From NCBI GenBank assembly GCA_023450085.1, contig JAEXHI010000031.1, positions 124,001 through 188,000 on the forward strand: a DNA stretch of 64,000 nucleotides, read 5' to 3'. Shown one piece after another: positions 46,631-54,321 of the stretch (position 1 is its first letter; every line of letters starts with the position of its first letter). The notes below the pieces were generated by a model that did not search any database, was not told the origin of the DNA, and saw only the letters and a program-made list of their open reading frames with translations. A program made the translations under genes and the position numbers. The DNA is from Bacteroidota bacterium (GTDB lineage Bacteria > Bacteroidota > Bacteroidia > Sphingobacteriales > Sphingobacteriaceae).

Positions 46631-46834
46631 CTACCTCAAAAACGGCAGCAGTTTATCCAAAGAGATCCCAAAATAATCGCAGACATTAAAAACAGTAATG
46701 AGCTGATGTTTTTCCAAACAATAACAATCCCTAATTGATTGTAAAATGCGCTGACAAGTGCGCTCACTTTTGCCGGTCATCAACATTAGGTCGGCATTAT
46801 AACAAAATAAACGATGTACTGTTCCACTCATCAC
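46631..46834 (-). CDS. Small helical DNA-binding-like protein (Bacteroidota 'GKS..T..R.LQ.IR' type)
   Basis: 67 residues. The core LMLMTGKSERTCQRILQSIR followed by a QLITVFNVCDYFGIS segment resembles small Bacteroidota proteins with a short HTH-like unit ('.G.s..Ta...L..IR' then 'l.tv.efc.y.gi') often found near mobile or accessory genes. That resemblance is from memory and not checked. Located between repeat copies C and D, so the gene may travel with, or simply be trapped in, the repeat cluster. An alternative start at MLMTGK would give about 50 residues. Confidence 0.6.
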   Translation of the reverse strand: MMSGTVHRLFCYNADLMLMTGKSERTCQRILQSIRDCYCLEKHQLITVFNVCDYFGISLDKLLPFLR

Positions 46835-47100
46835 TTCTCTTTTTCATTGGTAAAAGACAATTGTTAATTCAGTTTAACTAAGTTAGCTCATCCATAAACG
46901 GTTACCAAGTTCCCTTTAACTTTTAGCAAATTGTTAAAGACCACCCCAACAATCGATACCAATTTCGCAACAGCTACTGCAAGCGGTGTTTATATTTTGG
47001 TAATAAAAGCCTAAAAGCATTAAAAATATGTCAACTCAATTTTTGTTTAAGCGTCAAAAAAACCAATATCAATAGTCAATTTTCTGCCTAAAATATCCTA

Positions 47101-47376
47101 GCGCAAGCATCCGCTTATGCTAGAAGCAGCGGCTTCGGCAACATCTCAAGCCTAAGCAATACCTCTCCGTTCCACTAAAATCGGCCTTGGCTGATGCGGA
47201 TAGCAGTAATTTGCCTTTCTACTGGCTTTAGAAGCATCGGGCACAGCCGACGACTTTTCCTCCATTGGTCGCTCAAAATGGAGTGCCAATGCCCGGCACA
47301 AGGGCAGGCAAGACTGTGTGGGGGATTTAAAACATTACAAAGCTCAAGTACCGCTACGCTAATGCTTGCGCTAGAA
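47101..47376. repeat. Dispersed ~260-bp repeat, copy D with flanking REP-like hairpins
   Basis: Opens with GCGCAAGCATCCGCTTATGC, carries the core 'ATCGGCCTTGGCTGATGC ... GCCAATGCCCGGCACAAGGG' and closes with CGCTACGCTAATGCTTGCGC (about 47352-47371). Short-hairpin variant as in copy B. Followed after 25 bp by copy E. The 46835-47100 stretch upstream is A/T-rich with no gene seen. Confidence 0.88.
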
Positions 47377-47401
47377 GCAGCTACAAGAAAACCTCAAATA
47401 A

Positions 47402-47606
47402 AGCAGCGGCTTCGGCAACATCTCAAGCCTAAGCAATACCTCTCCGTTCCACTAAAATCGGCCTTGGCTGATGCGGATAGCAGCAATTTGCCTTTCTAAT
47501 GGCTTTAGAAGCATCGGGCACAGCCGACGACTTTTCCTCCATTTTGGTCGCTCAAAATGGAGTGCCAATGCCCGGCACAAGGGCAGGCAAGACTGTGCCA
47601 CGGATC
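47402..47606. repeat. Dispersed ~260-bp repeat, copy E (3'-truncated)
   Basis: Starts AGCAGCGGCTTCGGCAACAT as copy D does, 25 bp after D ends, and runs to GGCAGGCAAGACTGTG; the distal REP-like hairpin is missing. Full 10-bp hairpin variant. Confidence 0.85.
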
Positions 47607-47621
47607 TAAAACGATCACCGA

Positions 47622-47755
47622 CGTAGGACCGACGGTAGACCGGGCCTAGACCGACGGTCAACCAAGCCTACCAAAACGCCAATTCCGACAAATCACGACA
47701 AATGACGACAAATGACGACAAATAGCACCAAACCCGACAAAACCGACAAGCCCTA
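47622..47755. repeat. Short direct repeats (GACCGACGGT and a 10-bp GACGACAAAT tandem)
   Basis: GACCGACGGT occurs twice (about 47627 and 47649); then three consecutive copies of a 10-bp unit TGACGACAAA (first copy TCACGACAAA) around 47692-47722, followed by looser CCGACAA repeats. It sits just upstream of the promoter region of the 47848 gene. Function unknown. Confidence 0.7.
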
Positions 47756-47847
47756 ATTTTTTCTTCCCCAACTTTACCATCCCGCACTAATTACCGGTAA
47801 CCAATGACAAATTTTAATTATTCATCACATTTAAAAACACAACGAAA

Positions 47848-48417
47848 ATGGCAAAATCAGAAAACAATGAAGTAATGTTTGGTGCCCGTGGAAAAATTGG
47901 AAACCTAGTGGTTTTCAAAAATTTCGGGAGCAATCAAACGGTCATCTCCAAAAGACCGAGAAGACCAGAAAATCCTGTGTACACAGAAAAACAGATTCTA
48001 GCAAAGCAAAAATTCAGGGAAGCCGTGCTTTATGCTAAAGGAGTGCTCAGCACCCCAGATTTAATGGCCATCTATCAGCCTTTTACCAAACCAGGCATCT
48101 CGGTTTACAACTTAGCTTTGGCAGATTATTGCAAAGCTCCAGAAATTAGCCTGGTTGATGCTGCCAATTACCAAGGTCAAATTGGCGACCAGATTAGGGT
48201 AAAGGCTATCGACAATTTTGCGGTTACCGAAGTAAAAGTGAGCATTTATGATGCTACCGATGTGCTGATTGAAAGTGGTTTGGCTACCTTAAGTGCCAAC
48301 AACATCGATTGGATTTATGCTTCAACGGTGCTCAACAGCAATTTGTCGGGCACTAAAATTACCGCCGAAGCTAAGGATACCCCTGGCAATGTTACGGCAG
48401 AAACAGTGACTATTTAG
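47848..48417 (+). CDS. Protein of unknown function with C-terminal Ig-like fold
   Basis: 189 residues, no signal peptide. The N-terminal half (NNEVMFGARGKIGNLVVFKN, then SKRPRRPENPVYTEKQ) is basic, with the 'GKIGNLV.fkn' pattern I recall from short Bacteroidota hypothetical proteins. The C-terminal half (about 110-189) reads as a beta sandwich (DQIRVKAIDNFAVTEVKVSI, GTKITAEAKDTPGNVT). I cannot name a family. Isolated between repeat DNA and the OmpA-like gene; ends at a hairpin AGCATTAG...CTAATGCT (48417-48440). Confidence 0.7.
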   Translation: MAKSENNEVMFGARGKIGNLVVFKNFGSNQTVISKRPRRPENPVYTEKQILAKQKFREAVLYAKGVLSTPDLMAIYQPFTKPGISVYNLALADYCKAPEISLVDAANYQGQIGDQIRVKAIDNFAVTEVKVSIYDATDVLIESGLATLSANNIDWIYASTVLNSNLSGTKITAEAKDTPGNVTAETVTI

Positions 48418-48527
48418 CATTAGGCGCTGGCGCTAATGCTGCAAAAAGGTTACCAAGGAATTAGAACAAGGGAAAAATAAGACGAAGAACTCGTTTAGCC
48501 GCACCTCATCATTTTTACGTTAGGATC

Positions 48528-48566
48528 AAAAAAAAGGCCCACCGAATACTCGATGGGTCTTTTTCT
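48528..48566. terminator. Bidirectional terminator
   Basis: AAAAAGGCCCACCGA-ATAC-TCGATGGGTCTTTTT: a 12-14-bp stem with one mismatch, A-run on the left and T-run on the right, between convergent genes ending at 48417 and 48593. Confidence 0.85.
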
Positions 48567-48592
48567 TTCTGTATCTAACAGATCATCATAGA

Positions 48593-49930
48593 TTAGAATA
48601 AGGTAAACTCAACACGACGGTTTTGTTGACGGCCTGCTGCAGTTTTGTTGGTGGCAATTGGTTGGTCAGGACCATAACCAGTAGCCTCAATTCTTGATGC
48701 ATTTGCTCCTTGTGATACCAAGTAAGCTTTTACCGACTCTGCTCTTTCTTTAGATAAACGTAAGTTTAACTCTCTTGAACCAGTAATATCCGTGTGGCCA
48801 GCTAATTTTAAGCTAAAGTTTTTCTCTACCAATAATGCCGCAACGGTATTTAAAGTAGCATAAGATTTTGATCTGATGGTTGCTTTACCTAAGTCAAACT
48901 CTAAGTTTTTGATCGCCTCATCCACTACCTTACGGTCAGCTTCAGTTACTACTACTTTGGTTTCTTTCACCACTTCTCTTTGTACTTTGATTGGACATCC
49001 AGAACCATCCACTACGGTGTTTGCAGGAGTTCCTGGGCATTTATCAAATTTGTTGGCTACACCATCATTGTCATCATCGCCCATATCTTTTGCATATTGC
49101 TCTCTATCACGTTGTGCATTTTGCTCGGCGGTAGATAATGCCCTTCTTAATGCTTCACTTTCTTCTTTAGATTGGATACGTAGTGCTGCCAATGAACTGT
49201 GGTTTTGCAATTGTGGTTTTGATTTGCTACCCAAAGCAAACTCTAAACCTGCGTGTGCGTAAGTGAATTTATCATTGGTTGCTCTGTTCACCCCATCAAA
49301 GGTTGATGATTTTACGAAATTCACATCGTAACCTAAGTCTAGGTTAATGCCTTTGGTTAAGCCCATTTTAAAACCAATTCCTGTAGGGATGTACCATCTT
49401 TGGTCGTAACCTTGGTAACTACCCGTGTTACCTGCATAGGTAGTAGCATTAGATGACATGTAACCCGCACCTGCTTTTACGTAAGGGATTAACACCGCAT
49501 TTTCGTTATTGATGTTGATGTTGGCAATGTTGTACACCGCAGTTACGGCACCAGACCATTCTATCCGGCTTTCATAACCCGAACCAGTTAAATAAGTTGG
49601 ATTGCCATTTACGTCGGTACCCGACCATGCTCTTAGACCTTGAACTTTACCTGCTAAAAATTCCGCTTGGATACCTAAAGAAGGTAAAAGTTGTTTTTTG
49701 ATGTAACCACCATAGCCTAAGCTTTCTTTTGCAGTTTGGAAATCCCTAAACTTTCCATCGAATAATGTTCTAGGGCTGGTTACCCCAGCGTGTACACCTA
49801 TTGACCAAGTACGAAATGGTTGGGTAGAAAAACGTGTTCCGTCTGTTGATGTCGTTTCTTGTGCCATCACTGAACCTGAAATGCCTACCAAGGCAATTAA
49901 AAGTGCAGATTTTGTAATTTTTAGTTTCAT
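48593..49930 (-). CDS. OmpA-family outer-membrane protein
   Basis: 445 residues from the ATG at 49930 (MKLKITKSALLIALVGISGS, signal peptide ending SVMAQ); an in-frame upstream extension with poor composition is rejected. N-terminal beta-barrel about 35-240 (GIGFKMGLTKGINLDLGYDV, YAHAGLEFALGSK); helical Arg/Glu-rich linker; one thrombospondin type-3 calcium-binding-like repeat (DDDNDGVANKFDKCPGTPAN) near 300; OmpA peptidoglycan-binding domain about 345-445 (FDLGKATIRSKSYATL, LAGHTDITGSRELNLRLSKE, QQNRRVEFTLF). It ties the outer membrane to peptidoglycan. Monocistronic by layout, with a terminator downstream. Confidence 0.92.
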   Translation of the reverse strand: MKLKITKSALLIALVGISGSVMAQETTSTDGTRFSTQPFRTWSIGVHAGVTSPRTLFDGKFRDFQTAKESLGYGGYIKKQLLPSLGIQAEFLAGKVQGLRAWSGTDVNGNPTYLTGSGYESRIEWSGAVTAVYNIANININNENAVLIPYVKAGAGYMSSNATTYAGNTGSYQGYDQRWYIPTGIGFKMGLTKGINLDLGYDVNFVKSSTFDGVNRATNDKFTYAHAGLEFALGSKSKPQLQNHSSLAALRIQSKEESEALRRALSTAEQNAQRDREQYAKDMGDDDNDGVANKFDKCPGTPANTVVDGSGCPIKVQREVVKETKVVVTEADRKVVDEAIKNLEFDLGKATIRSKSYATLNTVAALLVEKNFSLKLAGHTDITGSRELNLRLSKERAESVKAYLVSQGANASRIEATGYGPDQPIATNKTAAGRQQNRRVEFTLF

Positions 49931-50169
49931 ATATAATAATTTCATAGACTGGGAATCGCCCCATCGGCCAGTAAGGAGGGAAAATAATGCCAAACGCAAG
50001 AAAATATTACTCAAAAAACATATAATCAACAGGTTAGCTCATTTTAAGAATTAATTTTGGACGGGTCAAATTGTCCTGAAAAGTGTACACATTAGGGGTT
50101 TAGTGATATTTAATGGGCCATTTTTTTGGCACTGGTGGGTGCTTATGCCAACTTAAAATAATTATTAAA

Positions 50170-50199
50170 GCGCAAGCACCGCTATGCTAATGCTTGCGC
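50170..50199. repeat. REP-like hairpin (GCGCAAGCA-N12-TGCTTGCGC)
   Basis: Perfect 9-bp inverted arms with a 12-bp loop. Same element as at 21923, 47343, 50768, 58138 and 59601. It lies 50 bp past the stop of the gene at 50252-50704. Confidence 0.85.
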
Positions 50200-50251
50200 T
50201 AGAGGGAAGTTTTAAACGAAACAGTATACTAATTTTATGGGGCTATACCAT

Positions 50252-50704
50252 TTATTTTTGCCCTTTAAACATGATATGATCTGTTGAGTCATCCCCTAAA
50301 CTTTGGATAATAAAAACAGAATCCTTTTCATGCTTTATCATAATTGGAGAAAAATTACCTGATTGATCCTTACAGGTAATATTTGCTATTCTTTTATTTT
50401 TATTCCCATCTAGATTATCAGTAATGATCATAATTTTTTCACCATTATCAGTAATGTCTAACGAATGAAGCGTTATTTGATAATTTTCGATATTAGAAAA
50501 GTAAGTCTCCTTATTATAAGTATATTTTTTGGCATCTATTTTTTTATTTCTAAGACTATAAAAGTCCTTACCATGATTAGCTACTTCATATTCTAGGTGG
50601 AAATCTTTATTGTTGATCGTAGGATTGAAATACCCATAAAAGATGATGCTAATAAGCATCAACAATATAATTGCTAGGCTAAATTTTAGCTTCTTTTCTT
50701 TCAT
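50252..50704 (-). CDS. Membrane-anchored protein of unknown function
   Basis: 150 residues: basic start (MKEKKLKFS), one hydrophobic helix (LAIILLMLISIIFYGYF, about 10-26) and a polar domain facing the periplasm (EYEVANHGKDFYSLRNKK, NYQITLHSLDITDNGEKIMI). Codon use is more A/T-rich than in the neighbouring OmpA gene. No family recognised. It sits between two REP-like hairpins (50170 and 50768), which suggests an inserted unit. Confidence 0.65.
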   Translation of the reverse strand: MKEKKLKFSLAIILLMLISIIFYGYFNPTINNKDFHLEYEVANHGKDFYSLRNKKIDAKKYTYNKETYFSNIENYQITLHSLDITDNGEKIMIITDNLDGNKNKRIANITCKDQSGNFSPIMIKHEKDSVFIIQSLGDDSTDHIMFKGQK

Positions 50705-50767
50705 TGTAGCTATCTGTTAAATGATTAGCATTCGCTTGTGCCTATGCTAATAAATAATTTATTAAAA

Positions 50768-50798
50768 CCCAAGCACCGCTATACCAATGCTTGTGCTA
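50768..50798. repeat. REP-like hairpin, degenerate copy
   Basis: CCCAAGCA-CCGCTATACCAA-TGCTTGTGC: same layout as the 50170 copy with substitutions in both arms. A sequence CATTCGCTTGTGCCTATG (about 50730) just before it resembles the second hairpin type (GCAAGC-ATCC-GCTTGTGCC). It marks the left edge of the accessory block at 50.87-57.9 kb. Confidence 0.75.
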
Positions 50799-50871
50799 GA
50801 AGGGGGTTATCAACCGTGAAATTTGTTCAAAAATATAAACACATTTCTTTATATTCGAAGAAACCATTTCT

Positions 50872-51726
50872 ATGCCTGCATATAGAGGAAAAAATTTAAG
50901 ATCAGGAGACTTAGCTGAACAGTTGGGGATCTTTCTATTACAATCCGTTGCTCTTGTAGCACCCGTACCGAGAACTGAAGATGTCGGAATTGATGTTGTT
51001 GCAACTCTCATAAGGAGCTTCGATAATTATAAGTATATGGCTGAAGACTCTTTTTTCGTTCAGATAAAATCTTCCTCAGTGACCGATTGCTCTTTTTCTG
51101 ACAGCCAACTAAATTGGCTACAAGAACTTCATCTGCCTTTATTTATAGCTACTGTTGACAAAGGAACATCTAGTATCAAATTATATAGCACACATAGCCT
51201 ATCAGACGCATTTGTAGAAAACCCAAATAGAAAGGAGATTAAACTTAAATTTTTGGAGGACTATAATAGCGATATTGTTGGCTCCGAAGAAAATCTAGAA
51301 TTAGCAATCGGCCCACCTGTAATCATATGGTCACTAAACACACTTGAAACCAATCCTGATTTTTTGGATTTTTTCCACCAATTAATGAAACCGCACATTG
51401 CTTTGGCCAAAAAGTCAATAGAAACTAGAAGGATCGGATATGTAGAGCTCGCCACATGGCAAACAAATTCGCTACCGAAAGTTTATGGCAGTAAAATGAA
51501 ACGCAGGGAAGATGTTGATAAAGTTGACGAAATCACAGCTCCTTACTTTCACACAATATTAAACAACTTCATGTTTGGAGATGACATTGCAACCACTCGA
51601 AGCGTCTATAGATTATTAGACAAAGTACTAGAAAGTCGCGGACATTTTCATTTTTTTGAAGGTAAAAAAGAACTGATACCATGGACCGCCCCTTTTGAAG
51701 CAAAACTATATAATGAAAATAAATAA
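50872..51726 (+). CDS. DUF4365-like protein with PD-(D/E)XK-type motif
   Basis: 284 residues, cytoplasmic. The N-terminal ~130 residues carry the layout of DUF4365/restriction-endonuclease-like domains: GDLAEQLGIFLL (E15), EDVGIDVVATLI (D41) and SFFVQIKSSSV (Q64-x-K66), i.e. the D...QxK variant of the PD-(D/E)XK nuclease core. The second half (LNTLETNPDFLDFFHQLMKP, RSVYRLLDKVLESRGHFHFF) is helical and unknown. Overlaps the start of the next gene by 14 bp, so the two are translated together. Possibly a nuclease effector; activity is not proven by the motif alone. Confidence 0.75.
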   Translation: MPAYRGKNLRSGDLAEQLGIFLLQSVALVAPVPRTEDVGIDVVATLIRSFDNYKYMAEDSFFVQIKSSSVTDCSFSDSQLNWLQELHLPLFIATVDKGTSSIKLYSTHSLSDAFVENPNRKEIKLKFLEDYNSDIVGSEENLELAIGPPVIIWSLNTLETNPDFLDFFHQLMKPHIALAKKSIETRRIGYVELATWQTNSLPKVYGSKMKRREDVDKVDEITAPYFHTILNNFMFGDDIATTRSVYRLLDKVLESRGHFHFFEGKKELIPWTAPFEAKLYNENK

Positions 51727-53434
51727 CGCTCAAAAAATGTCAGAAAACCAAATACGGTCGTTGTTTGACGAACTTCTAGAGAATGAATTGACTCAGCATG
51801 CTCATAAAATAGGAACTGGTAAGAAGTCTATCCAGTATTTAGGCGAAATTGTTGAGCATGCCTATAAATACAATCCCATTCAAGGCGAAAATATGCGCCA
51901 AGCTTTGGATATACTAATTCCCACAATGTACAAAGTTCCTATAACTACCGACAATACTTCCATTGATGAACCAGATGTTCAAGCTATCATGGATGCCTGC
52001 ATTTTTGCTGGGCACTATCGCCAAACTAGGGACCTCATTTATCTTTCATTTAAGTCGCCATCAGCAGTACAATGGGAACTATCAGAAAGCATAATCAAAA
52101 TTAAGACTAAGGATATAAGTTTCTTTCGACAGCTCGCATGTGAAACACAGTCATTTCTGCTAAATTCTAGAAACGTATTCCCGCCAGAAAACAGAAATAT
52201 AGAATCTTTAATTGCACAAGTCGACTATTGGGACAATAGTGATTTGAAAACACAAGAAATAGTCAGATTATTAGAGCAAGAAGCTGAAATTAAAATCCAA
52301 CATTTTTTTTCCTATATACCCTCCGATAGCACCGTTGACATTGGAGGCTTCACTTATCATGATTTTTTAAATGTATATAAATCTACCTTGATTGTATCAC
52401 TCTATGAAAGACGATGGGCAAAATTACACGACGAGCCTTCTGTCATAACTTATCAAGAAGATGCACTTATTGAAATGCATGCGTCAAATGCTAACATCAG
52501 TAAAACAACCTGTGCAAAAATCCTAAAAGAGCTATCAGAAGCGTCAAGGGGTACATTCAATTACATAAAAGAATCTAAAGAATATTTATTATTTCCCTTT
52601 AGTTATTCTGTAATTGATCAAATAGCTGAAATACTCAAACTATTTGCAAAAAAGAATGAAGGAGGCTTTTCTGCTGGATGTGCTACCATCATAGGTAATA
52701 GTCTCGTCAAAAAAGTAAGTTCGTATTTTCTCAAATACCCAAATTTCCGCGTACTAACGGATGTCAATCTTCAAAAATTTGACAAAAAACTTCCAGATAT
52801 GGATGTTGTCGCTTTTAGCTACGAACCTACTTTTGGCTTCCAATTTTACATATGTGAGGTAAAAAACAATTTACCGGCCAGTTGGATCAAAGAACATTTA
52901 AAACTTTCAGATCATAAGGGAGCATTACAAAAGGCAAAGTCGCAGATCCTAAATCTACAAGAATTCATACAAACACCAGAGTGCCTATCGCTACTAAAAG
53001 GAATGATCCATGATCAATTTAAAGGGCTAGATTTTGACAAGTACTTTCCTACTGGATTTATGGCTACAATAAATTTCCTAGTAGTTACCAATCAGAACAT
53101 TGGAGTTTTGCTAAATGATAACGACTTGAAGATTGTAAATAACGATATTCTCCGACATTTGATAAATAGCTCCGACGGAGACACGATATATATTAAGTAT
53201 CATCTCGATAATCTAAACTATTTGATAGACCAGAGTTACAAATTAATTAGCGACACCTTCTCACTAGGTAAATATCAAATAGTCTATGACATTTCATCAT
53301 TGGAAAAAACAATCGCATTCCCTCCCAACCAATACCTTTCTAAAAATATGTTAGAAAGACTTGAACAGGATGGAATTTCGGAAGACTACAGATTTATAGA
53401 CTGGTTCATGGACAAAATGGGAAACCAAAAATAA
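51713..53434 (+). CDS. Large protein of unknown function with C-terminal PD-(D/E)XK-like motif
   Basis: 573 residues from ATG 51713 (overlapping the upstream stop by 14 bp); ATG 51737, 10 bp past that stop, is an alternative, giving 565 residues. The first ~330 residues are helical and unrecognised. About 340-400 contains KKLPDMDVVAF (D364) and FYICEVKNN (E382, K384), fitting the D...ExK nuclease core; VVTNQNIGVLL follows. It forms a two-gene unit with the DUF4365-like protein. Codon use is A/T-rich compared with core genes in the window, in line with horizontal transfer. Function unknown; conflict/defence role is inference. Confidence 0.75.
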   Translation: MKINNAQKMSENQIRSLFDELLENELTQHAHKIGTGKKSIQYLGEIVEHAYKYNPIQGENMRQALDILIPTMYKVPITTDNTSIDEPDVQAIMDACIFAGHYRQTRDLIYLSFKSPSAVQWELSESIIKIKTKDISFFRQLACETQSFLLNSRNVFPPENRNIESLIAQVDYWDNSDLKTQEIVRLLEQEAEIKIQHFFSYIPSDSTVDIGGFTYHDFLNVYKSTLIVSLYERRWAKLHDEPSVITYQEDALIEMHASNANISKTTCAKILKELSEASRGTFNYIKESKEYLLFPFSYSVIDQIAEILKLFAKKNEGGFSAGCATIIGNSLVKKVSSYFLKYPNFRVLTDVNLQKFDKKLPDMDVVAFSYEPTFGFQFYICEVKNNLPASWIKEHLKLSDHKGALQKAKSQILNLQEFIQTPECLSLLKGMIHDQFKGLDFDKYFPTGFMATINFLVVTNQNIGVLLNDNDLKIVNNDILRHLINSSDGDTIYIKYHLDNLNYLIDQSYKLISDTFSLGKYQIVYDISSLEKTIAFPPNQYLSKNMLERLEQDGISEDYRFIDWFMDKMGNQK

Positions 53435-53495
53435 CTCTTATTCTTTTTTCATTTTGATTGAGAAATTATATTTGTCCTAAGTTGCTTCGCATTAG

Positions 53496-54182
53496 TTATA
53501 ATTCTTCCATTTCTAGAAAATTGAATAATTCTTCCATGCTATACACCCTATCTGCCTGCCCCACTAACATTGCTGGTGTAAATAAACTATCGCTTAAAAC
53601 GTTACAGAAATTATGATACGTAGAATGTAAAGCGAAGGCACAATCATGCATACGAATTTTATTACCTACCAAACCAGCAGACAAATCAACACCAGAAAAA
53701 GAAATAATTCTCGCAGACGCCTTTGACTTCTGAAATCCATAAAACAAATCAAGTTCGTCCTTATCTACCATCTTATCATTTGCAACAATCCCATAGAGGT
53801 CTAGCGACTCCAATCTAGAAAATGTCATCTTGCCTAAGTTCCCCAACACGTTTTTCCTGTCATATCCACTAAAAAATTCTATGATAAATTTACTCTGTGA
53901 AAAAGAAGTAATATAGGTAAAAAACTCAACCTCTTCGGAAAGCCCTTCATTTAGAACAAGCTTTGTTTTAAAAATATTTCGTTTACTTAAATTTAATACC
54001 TCGTTTACTTTAGAGATTTTTAAAGATGCGTTAATTTTTATGCACCGTTGACCTTCTTTAATTAGCAGATCAGTGATGGTGTTAACTGCTACATCAGCCT
54101 CCTCTCTTACCTGCTTCACCGAAAACCCAGACAATAACAACCGTAATACCTCTATTCTCTTATAAGATGGCAATTTATTCAT
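53496..54182 (-). CDS. Transposase-type HTH fused to an unknown domain (possible regulator)
   Basis: 228 residues. Residues about 1-48 (SYKRIEVLRLLLSGFSVKQV, then ADVAVNTITDLLIKEGQRC) match the HTH segment found at the start of IS1-like transposases ('.l..G.s...i.r.tgvs.nTv.kLl.dag..C'). The remaining 180 residues hold no DDE catalytic pattern, and are mixed alpha/beta (FFTYITSFSQSKFIIEFFSG, FTPAMLVGQADRVYSMEELF). It is therefore unlikely to be a transposase. Divergent from the XRE-ImmA gene across a 139-bp region with a palindrome, convergent with the 51713 gene. Confidence 0.7.
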   Translation of the reverse strand: MNKLPSYKRIEVLRLLLSGFSVKQVREEADVAVNTITDLLIKEGQRCIKINASLKISKVNEVLNLSKRNIFKTKLVLNEGLSEEVEFFTYITSFSQSKFIIEFFSGYDRKNVLGNLGKMTFSRLESLDLYGIVANDKMVDKDELDLFYGFQKSKASARIISFSGVDLSAGLVGNKIRMHDCAFALHSTYHNFCNVLSDSLFTPAMLVGQADRVYSMEELFNFLEMEEL

Positions 54183-54255
54183 CCCTAAAGATAACTATTA
54201 TTTGTCAAGCATAATAATTCAGTATGATTTTTTTCGTTTTTTTTTACATCACATA

Positions 54256-54271
54256 TTCGATTATTATCGAA
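54256..54271. promoter_or_regulatory. Palindrome TTCGAT-TATT-ATCGAA in the divergent region
   Basis: Perfect 6-bp arms with a 4-bp spacer between the HTH-fusion gene (minus) and the XRE-ImmA gene (plus), 51 bp before the latter. TAACTTTA (about 54281) just downstream is one base off the TAnnTTTG -7 element. A likely operator for one of the two flanking HTH proteins (inference). Confidence 0.55.
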
Positions 54272-54321
54272 ATAGTAAGTAACTTTATAAAAAAATAACA
54301 AAAAAAAAGCCTCTACATTAA

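Noticed and set aside
46181..46738. Two 80-100-codon frames starting MRIVAIC in repeat copies B and C, and similar ones in D and E
   Set aside because: They exist only because the repeat copies are similar. Frames end differently in each copy, indels of the TTT hairpin shift them, and composition does not look like a protein.
49931..50029. N-terminal extension of the OmpA-family protein
   Set aside because: The extension precedes a canonical signal peptide and has no start signal of its own.
53496..54182. IS1-like transposase
   Set aside because: Only the HTH segment matches; no DDE/D catalytic residues, no terminal inverted repeats and no second frame are seen.
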